Of a stretch of DNA of 64,000 nt, positions 1 through 7,431 are shown piece after piece. Origin of the DNA: Dethiosulfovibrio russensis. GTDB lineage: Bacteria > Synergistota > Synergistia > Synergistales > Dethiosulfovibrionaceae. Location of the stretch: assembly GCF_021568855.1 (NCBI RefSeq), contig NZ_JAKGUG010000006.1:112935-176934 (forward strand). Reading direction: 5' to 3'. The position numbers and the translations under genes were made by a program. How positions within the stretch are numbered: the stretch's first letter is position 1; each line of letters begins with the position of its first letter. Under the pieces are notes generated by a model. That model did not search any database and had not been told where the DNA came from. It worked only from the letters and a program-made list of their open reading frames with translations.

Positions 1-1282
1 AGTCGTCTTCGTCCTTTGCCAGGTAGCCTATTCTGGCCATGTTCAACGTGACCACCCCTATGGATCCCGTCATGGGGTTGGAGCCGAAGAGACCACCTCC
101 CCTTTTGCGAAGCTCTCTGTTGTCCAGTCTGAGTCTGCAACACATCGACCTGGCGTCGTCGGGACTCATGTCCGAGTTTATGAAGTTTGAGAAGTAGGGA
201 ATGCCGTACTTGGCGGTCATCTCCCATATCGGCTCCAGCGTTTCGTTGTCCCAGTCGAACTCGGTGGTTATGTTATAGGTGGGTATGGGGAAGGTGAATA
301 CCTTACCCCTGGCGTCGCCGTCCAGCATTACATCGGCGAAGGCCCGGTTTATCATGTCCATCTCCCTCTGAAAATCCCCCAGTTTTCTGTCGCAGAGACG
401 TCCTCCTATTATAGCGGGGAGGTCCCTCAAGGAGCTTGGAGGAGTGAGGTCCATGGTTATGTTGGTAAAAGGCGTCTGGAACCCTACTCTGGTGGGAACG
501 TTGAGGTTGAAGACGAATTCCTGCAACGCTTGCCTCACGTCTTTGTAGGACAGTCCGTCGGCCTGTACGAACGGGGCTAGGTAGGTGTCGAAGTTGGAGA
601 AAGCCTGAGCTCCTGCGGCCTCACCCTGTAAGGTGTAGAAGAAATTGACTATCTGTCCTAGAGCGCTCCTGAAATGTTTGGGAGGGCGGCTCCCTATCTT
701 GGTGCTCACTCCGGTGAATCCGTTTATCAGAAGGTCCTGTAGATCCCATCCGCAACAGTATACCGATAGGTTGCTCAGGTCGTGAATGTGGAAATCTCCC
801 GATACGTGATGTTCCCTTATGGAGGGCGGGTAGATCTCGTTGAGCCAGTACTGGGCGGTGATCTCCGAGGCTATATAGTTGTTGAGTCCCTGGAGGGAGT
901 AGCTCATGTTGCTGTTCTCGTTCACTTTCCAGTCCAGTTTATGCAGGTACTGGCCGACCATTTCTACTGCTCCCCCCAGAAGCTGTCTGGTATCTCTCAA
1001 TCTGGAGTGCTGTTGTCTGTAGAGAATGTAGGCCTTGGCTATATCAGCGTGTCCCTTTTCTATGAGGATCTTCTCGACCAGGTCCTGCACCTGTTCTACC
1101 GAAGGAGATCCTTCATGGTTGAAGAATATGTCCAGGTACGACTCGGCCTGTCGGGTCACCGCCTCTCCGATTTTCTGGTCATGTATGTTGACGGCTGCAG
1201 CGGCCTTCATGACGGCCTTGCGGATCCGATCTTTCTCGAAAGGGACCTCTCTGCCGTCTCTTTTGCGAATGTACCCGACCAT
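1..1282 (-). CDS. nrdD: anaerobic ribonucleoside-triphosphate reductase (N-terminal part; 3' end outside window)
   Basis: Reading leftwards from the ATG at 1282, the frame stays open to the window edge (about 427 codons). It starts with an ATP-cone-like domain (VGYIRKRDGREVPFEKDRI, residues 2-90), which is the allosteric dATP/ATP site of the family. It then enters the glycyl-radical reductase barrel, with HHVSGDFHIHDLS, a CCGWDLQDLL stretch and GGGLFGSNPMTGSIGVV near the window edge. NrdD reduces NTPs to dNTPs without oxygen and needs the activase NrdG. The C-terminal glycyl-radical loop lies beyond base 1 and cannot be checked. The upstream DNA holds a hairpin with NrdR-like boxes. The identification is firm; completeness is unknown. 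Confidence 0.95.
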   Translation of the reverse strand, partial: MVGYIRKRDGREVPFEKDRIRKAVMKAAAAVNIHDQKIGEAVTRQAESYLDIFFNHEGSPSVEQVQDLVEKILIEKGHADIAKAYILYRQQHSRLRDTRQLLGGAVEMVGQYLHKLDWKVNENSNMSYSLQGLNNYIASEITAQYWLNEIYPPSIREHHVSGDFHIHDLSNLSVYCCGWDLQDLLINGFTGVSTKIGSRPPKHFRSALGQIVNFFYTLQGEAAGAQAFSNFDTYLAPFVQADGLSYKDVRQALQEFVFNLNVPTRVGFQTPFTNITMDLTPPSSLRDLPAIIGGRLCDRKLGDFQREMDMINRAFADVMLDGDARGKVFTFPIPTYNITTEFDWDNETLEPIWEMTAKYGIPYFSNFINSDMSPDDARSMCCRLRLDNRELRKRGGGLFGSNPMTGSIGVVTLNMARIGYLAKDEDD

Positions 1283-1375
1283 TTACTCACGTCCTTTTCT
1301 TCTTTTATCTTGTCCTCATCCTCGCCGATTCGAGCGGAGACAGAGAGCCATTATACCAGAGGCTCCCTCCAGGAT

Positions 1376-1413
1376 AAAGCCGGAGACTCACTATATAAGT
1401 GGTCTCCGGCTTT
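1376..1413. promoter_or_regulatory. Perfect 12-bp hairpin whose loop resembles an NrdR box, upstream of nrdD
   Basis: AAAGCCGGAGAC (1376-1387) is the exact inverse of GTCTCCGGCTTT (1402-1413). The loop holds CACTATATAAGTG, itself a near palindrome. A related 16-mer lies 31 bp away (1388-1403 versus 1419-1434, 12 of 16 identical). NrdR boxes are AT-rich 16-bp palindromes usually placed in pairs about three helical turns apart. The hairpin could also be a weak terminator for the 56-residue gene at 1475-1645, although its T-run is only three bases. Confidence 0.45.
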
Positions 1414-1474
1414 AGGATACTCTGTATAAGGGGTTTGTGCCATGGGTCTTTATGCTCATTGCGTTTTTGGATTT

Positions 1475-1645
1475 TTATTTCATGGTAGGAAGCATGGCCG
1501 CTATTATGAGAAAAGCGATCCCTACCAGCAGGTCTAGGACTCCCTTCAGAGGACGTCCGGAACGGTACCATCTGGATCCCATCCTTATCATGAAAATACC
1601 GCACAACATCAATATTATCGGTGCCACCCAGTGGGCGAAAAACAT
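1475..1645 (-). CDS. small two-helix membrane protein, 56 aa, unknown function
   Basis: This ORF has an excellent ribosome binding site (AAAGGAGGTGAATCG directly before the ATG at 1645). The 56-residue product has two hydrophobic stretches (about residues 5-20, APIILMLCGIFMI, and 36-53, GVLDLLVGIAFLIMAAMLP) joined by a basic loop (RMGSRWYRSGRPLK). It is therefore probably a two-pass inner-membrane protein with a positively charged cytoplasmic hairpin. It starts 16 bases after the gene at 1662-2213 and is probably co-transcribed with it. I do not recognise the family. The Shine-Dalgarno match and spacing make it a convincing real gene despite its size. Confidence 0.72.
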   Translation of the reverse strand: MFFAHWVAPIILMLCGIFMIRMGSRWYRSGRPLKGVLDLLVGIAFLIIAAMLPTMK

Positions 1646-1661
1646 CGATTCACCTCCTTTT

Positions 1662-2213
1662 TCAGGCGGCTAAGGAGAGGATCGCTCCTCTGTAGATAGA
1701 CAACAATGGGTTGGTGTAGGCCTTAAGTGCGTCCCTCTTGGCCATTTCCCTCCCCACTTTCATGCTCTTGGAGTAAGCCTCTTCATGGGGATTATCCGTC
1801 TCATCTTCTTTTTCGACGGGGCGAAGTTCGGAGGATTCGAATTCTCCATAGGTTGCCTCTTCGTATATCTCCGTAGACGGAGGTTCCTCCGAGGCCGTGT
1901 TTAGAGCTTCCATGAGGTGTCTTGGTGGATTCAGAGATATGTCCGCGCCCACTACGTATCTGTTGCCCTCCGAATCTGCCATATATCGCCGGGACACTGA
2001 GGATATGTATCCGTTTCCCTGGATCCTCAGAGAGCTCTCCATGGAGCTTATCTTGTCCTCTATCCGGTGGAGGATCTCTTTCTTCTCCTGATTATCGTAG
2101 GCTTTGTTGGATTTGTCATCTCGGTCTCTGCGGTCCAACCTTCCCACTCTTCTGACGTCGTTTAACGGATATGCGGATGGGACAGTGGGATTCGAAACTT
2201 GATCCAGGGTCAC
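1662..2213 (-). CDS. hypothetical charged protein, about 183 aa
   Basis: No confident family. The protein is strongly charged and has no membrane segment. It has a helical, probably coiled region (EKKEILHRIEDKISSMESSL) followed by a short strand-like motif (ADSEGNRYVVGADISLN). That motif faintly recalls the 'YAVGGEV' core of the SprA-related putative metalloprotease family, but this is only a weak resemblance and no HExxH is visible. The GTG at 2213 was chosen because it lies 8 bases after GGAGG; an ATG at 2219 would be only 2 bases from it. The gene is followed after 16 bases by the 56-residue membrane protein and diverges from the aldolase operon. Confidence 0.6.
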   Translation of the reverse strand: MTLDQVSNPTVPSAYPLNDVRRVGRLDRRDRDDKSNKAYDNQEKKEILHRIEDKISSMESSLRIQGNGYISSVSRRYMADSEGNRYVVGADISLNPPRHLMEALNTASEEPPSTEIYEEATYGEFESSELRPVEKEDETDNPHEEAYSKSMKVGREMAKRDALKAYTNPLLSIYRGAILSLAA

Positions 2214-2290
2214 GGTCATCACCTCCGATATGGTATAAAACAATTGTAGGCTTTATCTCAGGCCATGTACAGTTTTGTATTCGAAAGGCG

Positions 2291-3412
2291 GTGAGCGATA
2301 TAAGAAGTTTTTCTATAGCCGATACGCCGTCCCTGATGGTGGATATCGAGGTCATGGAGGGAAATTTAGATGACATGCAGAGGAAAGCCGATTCCTTCGG
2401 CGTCAAGTTGAGACCTCACGTCAAGACTCATAGGTCTGTGGCTCTGGCAAAGATGCAGATCGAAAGAGGGGCTTCGGGGATAACTGTGGCGAAGCTTACG
2501 GAGGCGGATGTGATGGCCGAAGGAGGTGTGGACGATATCTTTGTGGCCAACGAGATAGTGGGGAATATCAAGCTGGAGCGACTGGCTGAAATTCGGAGAA
2601 AGGTCCGTAGAATGGCCGTGGCGGTGGATCACATGGATCATATATCGATACTGAACGGCAGGTTCAAAGACCCCGACCGTCCATTGGAGGTCCTGCTGGA
2701 CGTAAATACGGGTGATCCCAGAACAGGAGTTGAGCCAGGACCTGAGGCCTTGGACTTGGCGAGATCCGTGTGGGAGAGCCCAGGCCTCTCTCTCAGGGGT
2801 ATATATACCCATGACGGTCAGAGCTACGATGTGGAAGGGTGGGAAGGGATAATAGAGGTCAACCGGAACAGCCAGCAGGCCGTGATCGATCTGGCCAAGA
2901 CCATCAAGGATCATGGGATCTCCTGCGAGGAGGTCAGCGTCGGATCCACTCCCTCGTTGCTGCTGGGGGAGATACTGCCCGGGGTGACGGAGATAAGGCC
3001 CGGAACCTATATATTTATGGACGCCGATCAGGCCAACGTCTTGGGATCCTACGATCGCTGTGCTCTCTCGGTATTCGCCACCGTGATAAGTCGTCCAACC
3101 AGGGATCGAGTGGTTCTGGATGCGGGTACGAAGGCCCTGACCTATTATGTCCAAGATAAGGGAATATGCAGGACTCCGGGACATGGAGTGTTGAAAAGGT
3201 ATCCCTCGATCCACCTGAACAGGAAGTCCGACGAACACAGCTCATTCGATATACCCTCCGATATGGACGTCGATTTCCACATAGGGGAAAGACTGGAGAT
3301 AATACCTAATCACGCCTGTCCCACGGTCAATCTCTACGATTCCATCTACGGTGTCAAGGGTGGCGAGGTCGTCGCCCTGTGGCCGGTTTCATGCAGGGGG
3401 TGTTCCAGATGA
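2291..3412 (+). CDS. D-threonine aldolase / D-serine dehydratase-like PLP enzyme (fold-type III)
   Basis: The 373-residue product has the alanine-racemase N-terminal fold. RPHVKTHRS carries the Schiff-base lysine (K45), and the C-terminal NHACPTVNLYD motif supplies the His and Cys that bind the divalent metal in D-threonine aldolases and D-serine dehydratases. The expected reaction is metal- and PLP-dependent cleavage of a D-beta-hydroxy-amino acid. GTG 2291 is chosen as the start because the sequence before it (from 2171) is unlike the family. Its stop overlaps the next ATG (ATGA), so it heads the operon running to 7431. Why an amino-acid enzyme leads a partner-switching operon is not clear; it may produce or remove the sensed ligand. 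Confidence 0.82.
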   Translation: MSDIRSFSIADTPSLMVDIEVMEGNLDDMQRKADSFGVKLRPHVKTHRSVALAKMQIERGASGITVAKLTEADVMAEGGVDDIFVANEIVGNIKLERLAEIRRKVRRMAVAVDHMDHISILNGRFKDPDRPLEVLLDVNTGDPRTGVEPGPEALDLARSVWESPGLSLRGIYTHDGQSYDVEGWEGIIEVNRNSQQAVIDLAKTIKDHGISCEEVSVGSTPSLLLGEILPGVTEIRPGTYIFMDADQANVLGSYDRCALSVFATVISRPTRDRVVLDAGTKALTYYVQDKGICRTPGHGVLKRYPSIHLNRKSDEHSSFDIPSDMDVDFHIGERLEIIPNHACPTVNLYDSIYGVKGGEVVALWPVSCRGCSR

Positions 3413-3771
3413 AGGCGATGAAAATTTCTTTGATGGCGGTCTTTTTGGTGGCAATTCTCTTTATGTCCTCGTCGGCGGAGGCTCTGTCCTTCAGCATGTC
3501 TACGAAGGTAAGGGATTTCCTCTCCGCCATGGATGGCGATCTTTATCTTCGATGGGGGACATACAGAGGTTTCTGATGCGAGGTTCCATCCGTCCTGGTT
3601 CAGGACGTCGAGCCTCTCTACAATCGGGATCGTTACGAGCCGATCGAGGATATGGGTGTGACCCTGTGGATCGATCGAGAGATGAAATTCCAAGACGACG
3701 TGGTCGTATTGGAGATGCAGGAATACAAGGGCGTAGTCGTGGTGTTGTGCTCCTCAGTTTCGGAGCAGTGA
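3409..3771 (+). CDS. small secreted protein interrupted by an in-frame TGA (selenoprotein candidate or pseudogene)
   Basis: The ORF begins at an ATG overlapping the aldolase stop, after GGGGGTG. Residues 1-25 form a signal peptide (basic start, hydrophobic core, cut after AEA). At codon 56 there is a TGA (3574-3576), followed by 64 more sense codons in the same frame (starting CEVPSVLVQDVEP) up to TGA 3769-3771. The downstream half reads as coding sequence (charged and hydrophobic pattern, local codon use). Fifteen bases after the TGA there is a perfect 7-bp hairpin with a GTT loop, placed like a bacterial SECIS element. Selenocysteine insertion and a nonsense pseudogene both fit. Without recoding, the product is a 55-residue exported peptide. 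The family is not recognised. Confidence 0.5.
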
Positions 3772-3790
3772 GCAGAAGGAGGTTTTTTCT

Positions 3791-4123
3791 ATGAAGGTCG
3801 ATTGCGTGGATGTCCCGAAGGGAAGGGTGGTAGAGGTGTCTGGAAGATTGGATACCCTTACCGCACCCGGTTTCGAGAGTTCCGCCTTGGCCCTGTTGGG
3901 CGATGGTATCGGGGCCATGGTCATAGATCTGTCGGAGTTGGAGTATATCAGCAGTGCCGGACTCCGTAGCATCCTTGCTGTAGCTAAAAAAGCCTCAACG
4001 GATGGGACCACCGTGTCCCTCTGTGCCATGAAGGGAGTGGTCGAGGAGGTCTTCTCTATATCCGGTTTCGACAGTTTTCTACCGGTATATTCCACCAGAG
4101 ACGAAGCTTTAGAGGCCATGTGA
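3791..4123 (+). CDS. anti-sigma-factor antagonist-like STAS protein (RsbV/SpoIIAA type)
   Basis: A single STAS domain of 110 residues with the phosphorylation loop EYISSAGLRS. Ser55 corresponds to the serine phosphorylated in SpoIIAA and RsbV. In partner switching the unphosphorylated form sequesters the kinase and the phosphorylated form releases it. A strong ribosome site (AGAAGGAGG) precedes ATG 3791. Its stop overlaps the start of the kinase gene, so the two are translationally coupled. The natural partners are the kinase at 4123 and the phosphatase at 5500. No sigma factor is encoded nearby, so the final target is unknown. Confidence 0.9.
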   Translation: MKVDCVDVPKGRVVEVSGRLDTLTAPGFESSALALLGDGIGAMVIDLSELEYISSAGLRSILAVAKKASTDGTTVSLCAMKGVVEEVFSISGFDSFLPVYSTRDEALEAM

Positions 4124-4527
4124 TGGAATGGCGAGAGCGTCGTTTTGCCGCTGAGGCGGGCAGTCTGGAGGACATAAGGGCGTTCGTTCTGCCCTGTCTT
4201 GCCGACATACCGAAGAAGCGGAAAATGCACGTAGAGCTGGCGTTGGAGGAGACGGTCGTCAACATCTGTTCCTATGCTTACGAGGTTCCGCCGGGGGAGC
4301 TTATTGTCAGGATATCGGACGAAGGAGACCGTTATTTTCTGGAGTTCGAGGATCGAGGGGTTCCCTTCGATCCTCTCTCTTCCGGCGATCCAGACGTAAG
4401 TGCTCCTATGGAGGAAAGGGGGCAGGGAGGGCTTGGCATACTGTTGATTCGCAGGGTGATGGACGAGGCCCACTATAGCCGGGAAAACGGCGTCAATAGA
4501 CTCAGATTGGTAGTTAAAAAGACATGA
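4123..4527 (+). CDS. RsbW-like serine kinase / anti-sigma regulatory factor (HATPase_c)
   Basis: The 134-residue GHKL ATPase has an N-box (ALEETVVNICSYAY), a G1 box (FEDRGVPFDP) and a G2 box (GQGGLGILLI). In the RsbW/SpoIIAB family this domain phosphorylates the STAS antagonist and binds the regulated sigma factor or other target. ATG 4123 overlaps the STAS stop (TGATG) and lies 7 bases after AGAGG; an in-frame GTG at 4120 is an alternative. The stop overlaps the next start. A sigma factor usually sits downstream in such operons, but here a periplasmic binding protein follows. Confidence 0.88.
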   Translation: MEWRERRFAAEAGSLEDIRAFVLPCLADIPKKRKMHVELALEETVVNICSYAYEVPPGELIVRISDEGDRYFLEFEDRGVPFDPLSSGDPDVSAPMEERGQGGLGILLIRRVMDEAHYSRENGVNRLRLVVKKT

Positions 4528-5510
4528 TGCTGCGTATCCTTTCGTCCTTTTTCTGCCTGATCCTTCTGCCCTCGCTATGTTGGGGCAGCGAATTCTTCAT
4601 GACCGGAGTAAGACTCGATCTTCAATGGTACCCTCAGTCCCAGTTCGCGGGGTATTACGTGGCCTACGAGAAGGGGATGTACCTCCGAAGAGGGCTGAAC
4701 GTCTTCGTCTACAGAGGAGGTCCGGACAGAGACCCCATGGAGGCGTTGAGGCGCAGAGAGGCCGATTTTGTGACAGCCTTTCTCACCGGTGCCATGGTCT
4801 ATCGGGAAGGGGGGCTTCCTCTCGTCAATTTGGCACAGGTGGTCAACGAGGGCAATCTACTGCTCGTGGCCCAAAAGAAAGACGGCATCTCCGAGATCTT
4901 CGATCTGGATGAAAAGAGGATAAGCATGTGGGGAGACCACTTTTCCGGCGCCTACAGGGGATTTTTCACCGCTCACTGCATATCTCCCGAGATAGTTCCT
5001 CAGTTCTATTCGATAGACCTGTTCCTCCGGGGAGGGGTCGTCGCCTGTTCCGCCATGAGCTACAACGAATACGGCAAGATCCTTCAGGCCGGATATCGCC
5101 AGGAGGACCTGACGGTCATATCCTTAAAAGACGAGGGATTCGGATTCCCCGAGGACGGCATATACTGTCTCGAGTCCACCTTGAAGGATCATCCTACCGT
5201 CTGTCGTGATTTTGTAAGGGCCTCTTTGGAGGGGTGGAGATACGCCGCGGAACATCCGGAGGAAGCTGTGGATATAGTGATGAAATATGCGAAAAGAGCC
5301 AAGGTCCCGGTTAACAGGGTTCATATGAGGCGGATGCTGGATGCGATCCTGCCGTCCATAGTGCCTGATTCGTCCGACCTTTGGTCCTTCGGCCGACTGT
5401 CCATGTCCGATTACCTTGACACGGCTTTCATGATGGAGGAGAGAGGCCTTATCGGAGAGGTTGTCCCTTTCGAAGATTTCGTGAAGACGGTGTTCGAAGA
5501 TGAAGATTAA
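4524..5510 (+). CDS. NMT1/THI5-like periplasmic substrate-binding protein
   Basis: The 328-residue protein has a signal peptide (MLRILSSFFCLILLPSLCWGS). The body is typical of the NMT1/THI5 class of solute-binding proteins: VRLDLQWYPQSQFAGYYVAYEKGMYLRRGLNV, then ADFVTAFLTGAMVYREG. Such proteins normally deliver pyrimidine or thiamine precursors, taurine or sulfonates to an ABC transporter, but no permease or ATPase is next to it. Its gene overlaps the kinase before it and the phosphatase after it, so a sensory role is likely: it may bind a ligand and present it to the periplasmic Cache domain of the phosphatase. The ligand is unknown. Confidence 0.82.
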   Translation: MMLRILSSFFCLILLPSLCWGSEFFMTGVRLDLQWYPQSQFAGYYVAYEKGMYLRRGLNVFVYRGGPDRDPMEALRRREADFVTAFLTGAMVYREGGLPLVNLAQVVNEGNLLLVAQKKDGISEIFDLDEKRISMWGDHFSGAYRGFFTAHCISPEIVPQFYSIDLFLRGGVVACSAMSYNEYGKILQAGYRQEDLTVISLKDEGFGFPEDGIYCLESTLKDHPTVCRDFVRASLEGWRYAAEHPEEAVDIVMKYAKRAKVPVNRVHMRRMLDAILPSIVPDSSDLWSFGRLSMSDYLDTAFMMEERGLIGEVVPFEDFVKTVFEDED

Positions 5511-7431
5511 GGGGAGTATCGCCTCTAGGCTGATCCTTTCGACCCTTATAGGGGCGGGATGCGTGCTGTTGGCGATAGTCGGCTATGGTTTCGTCCATGC
5601 TAGGTCTACGTTGAAACAGGAGATTATCTCCAGGGTGGAGGGACTCGCTGAGGGAACTTCATTTAAAGTAGGTCGGATTCCTCTGGTGGTCGAAACGGTG
5701 GGGCGGGATCTGGCCGTCGGTCTTTCTCTTTCCGACCTGTCAGAAGACGACGTATACTCGATATTGGAAGGGACCTTGAGGGTACACCCCGAGGTATCGG
5801 GGGTATGTCTTGCATTTTTCCCTCAGTTGAAGAACTCTCGATTGAGGAATTGGGCCCCATTCGCCTACAGGGACGACGGTGGTATCCACAGAAAAAACCT
5901 GGGAGGAAACGGTTACGATAGGGAAATCTGGGATTGGTATCAATTGCCTAAAGAACTTGGGCGTCCGGTATGGACCGAGCCCTATTTCGGTGTCGGTGGT
6001 AGCGATAGGTTGCTGATATCCTACTGTATTCCCCTCTACGATTCCGACGGTTCCTTTATGGCCTCTCTGGCCTGCGATGTCTCACTGGACTGGCTCACGG
6101 ATACGATGACCGGACTTCGGTCCTATGACGACGGATACGCTTTTCTGATCACCTCTGCAGGGACGGTGGTCTCTCATCCCGACAGGGATCTCATCATGAA
6201 CGAGACTATCTTCAGCATCGCCGATGCCGAAGATAGTGATCGACTTTGGAATATCGGAGACAGCATGAGAAAGGGTGAGTATGGGCTTGTCGAAATGGTG
6301 GATTTTACCACTGGAGAGCCCAGCTGGATTGCCTATCGTCCAGTCGGCGATATGGGGTGGTCCATCGGGATAGTCTTTCCCCGTAGGGCCCTCATCGAAC
6401 CCCTTCACGACCTAAGTAAGTCGCAGCTTATGCTGGGACTTGTCGGTTTAGCGTTGTTGTTCATTGTATCCTTCGTTATCGCAAGGTCGATAACCGGTCC
6501 TATAAAAAGCCTGAGCGTCGCCACGAAACTGACCGCATCGGGCGATCTCGAGTCGTATCTGCCATCCGTGACCGGAGACGATGAGGTTGCTCAGCTGGCC
6601 CGGTCCTTCGCCTCCATGAGGGAGGATCTTCTCGCCTATGTTGAGGAGCTTCAGGAGACTACCGCCGCCAGGGAAAAGATGGAGAGCGAGCTGAACATCG
6701 CCCATTCGATTCAGTTGAGCCTTGTTCCCAGGACCTTTCCGCCCTTTCCCGAAATGGAGGAATTCGACCTTTATGCCCTTTTGGACCCTGCTAAGGAGGT
6801 CGGAGGGGATTTCTACGATTTCTTCATGGTCGATCCCGGACACATATTGATAACGGTAGGGGACGTTTCTGGGAAAGGTGTTCCTGCAGCTCTTTTCATG
6901 GCGGTGACGAGGACCTTTATAAGGGCCTTCGCCAAGGAGGGGTTGGGGCCCGGAGCCATTTTATCGAGGTTGAACGACGAGATATCTGTGGACAACGAGT
7001 CCTGTATGTTCGTCACTGTTTTCTGTGCGGTTATAGACCTGGAAAACGGGGATTTTCTATACGCTTCCGGCGGTCACAACCCTCCATTTCTTCTAGGTGA
7101 CGGATCCGTGGGCTTCCTTCCTAAGGTCAAAGGACCTCTGGTAGGGCCAATGTCTGGAATGGTCTTCCAAGAGGGGAGGTCCAAAATCGAGGCTGGAGAG
7201 ACGCTTTTTCTGTACACAGACGGTCTTACCGAGGCGATGGACGGATACGGAAGGCTTCTGGGGGAGGAGAAGTCGATCCTATGGTTGGAGGAGATGGACG
7301 GCATCTCCAGCAAGGATATGGTCCTGGCCATGAGGGACAGAACAGCATCGTTCGTCGATGGAGCAGAACAGTCGGACGACATAACCTTGCTGGCCTTTCG
7401 TTTCAGAGGTCCGAGCCGTCGGGGAAACTAG
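5500..7431 (+). CDS. membrane sensor PP2C/SpoIIE-type serine phosphatase (Cache-HAMP-PP2C)
   Basis: The 643 residues are arranged as: TM1 (about 11-31), a periplasmic Cache-type sensor (about 35-300, including a YDREIWDWYQLPKELG segment), TM2 (about 306-328), HAMP (about 329-380, RSITGPIKSLS), a coiled linker and a PP2C/SpoIIE catalytic domain (about 405-640). Metal-binding motifs are EVGGDFYDFF, GDVSGKGVPAALF, LYTDGLTEAMD and the C-terminal SDDITLL. It should dephosphorylate the STAS protein at 3791 in response to a periplasmic signal, perhaps through the adjacent binding protein. The ATG overlaps the previous gene by 11 bases. The 3' end overlaps the convergent gene at 7403 by 29 bases. Confidence 0.92.
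   Translation: MKIKGSIASRLILSTLIGAGCVLLAIVGYGFVHARSTLKQEIISRVEGLAEGTSFKVGRIPLVVETVGRDLAVGLSLSDLSEDDVYSILEGTLRVHPEVSGVCLAFFPQLKNSRLRNWAPFAYRDDGGIHRKNLGGNGYDREIWDWYQLPKELGRPVWTEPYFGVGGSDRLLISYCIPLYDSDGSFMASLACDVSLDWLTDTMTGLRSYDDGYAFLITSAGTVVSHPDRDLIMNETIFSIADAEDSDRLWNIGDSMRKGEYGLVEMVDFTTGEPSWIAYRPVGDMGWSIGIVFPRRALIEPLHDLSKSQLMLGLVGLALLFIVSFVIARSITGPIKSLSVATKLTASGDLESYLPSVTGDDEVAQLARSFASMREDLLAYVEELQETTAAREKMESELNIAHSIQLSLVPRTFPPFPEMEEFDLYALLDPAKEVGGDFYDFFMVDPGHILITVGDVSGKGVPAALFMAVTRTFIRAFAKEGLGPGAILSRLNDEISVDNESCMFVTVFCAVIDLENGDFLYASGGHNPPFLLGDGSVGFLPKVKGPLVGPMSGMVFQEGRSKIEAGETLFLYTDGLTEAMDGYGRLLGEEKSILWLEEMDGISSKDMVLAMRDRTASFVDGAEQSDDITLLAFRFRGPSRRGN

Noticed and set aside
782..1429. 215-residue forward ORF
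   Set aside because: It lies antisense to nrdD, whose protein is unmistakable on the minus strand.
2366..3238. 290-residue reverse ORF
   Set aside because: Shadow of the D-threonine-aldolase-like gene; rich in His/Arg/Tyr and like no family.
3351..3794. 147-residue forward ORF across the in-frame TGA region
   Set aside because: Composition is arginine/glycine-rich shadow-like; the interrupted frame starting at 3409 has the signal peptide and normal residue pattern.
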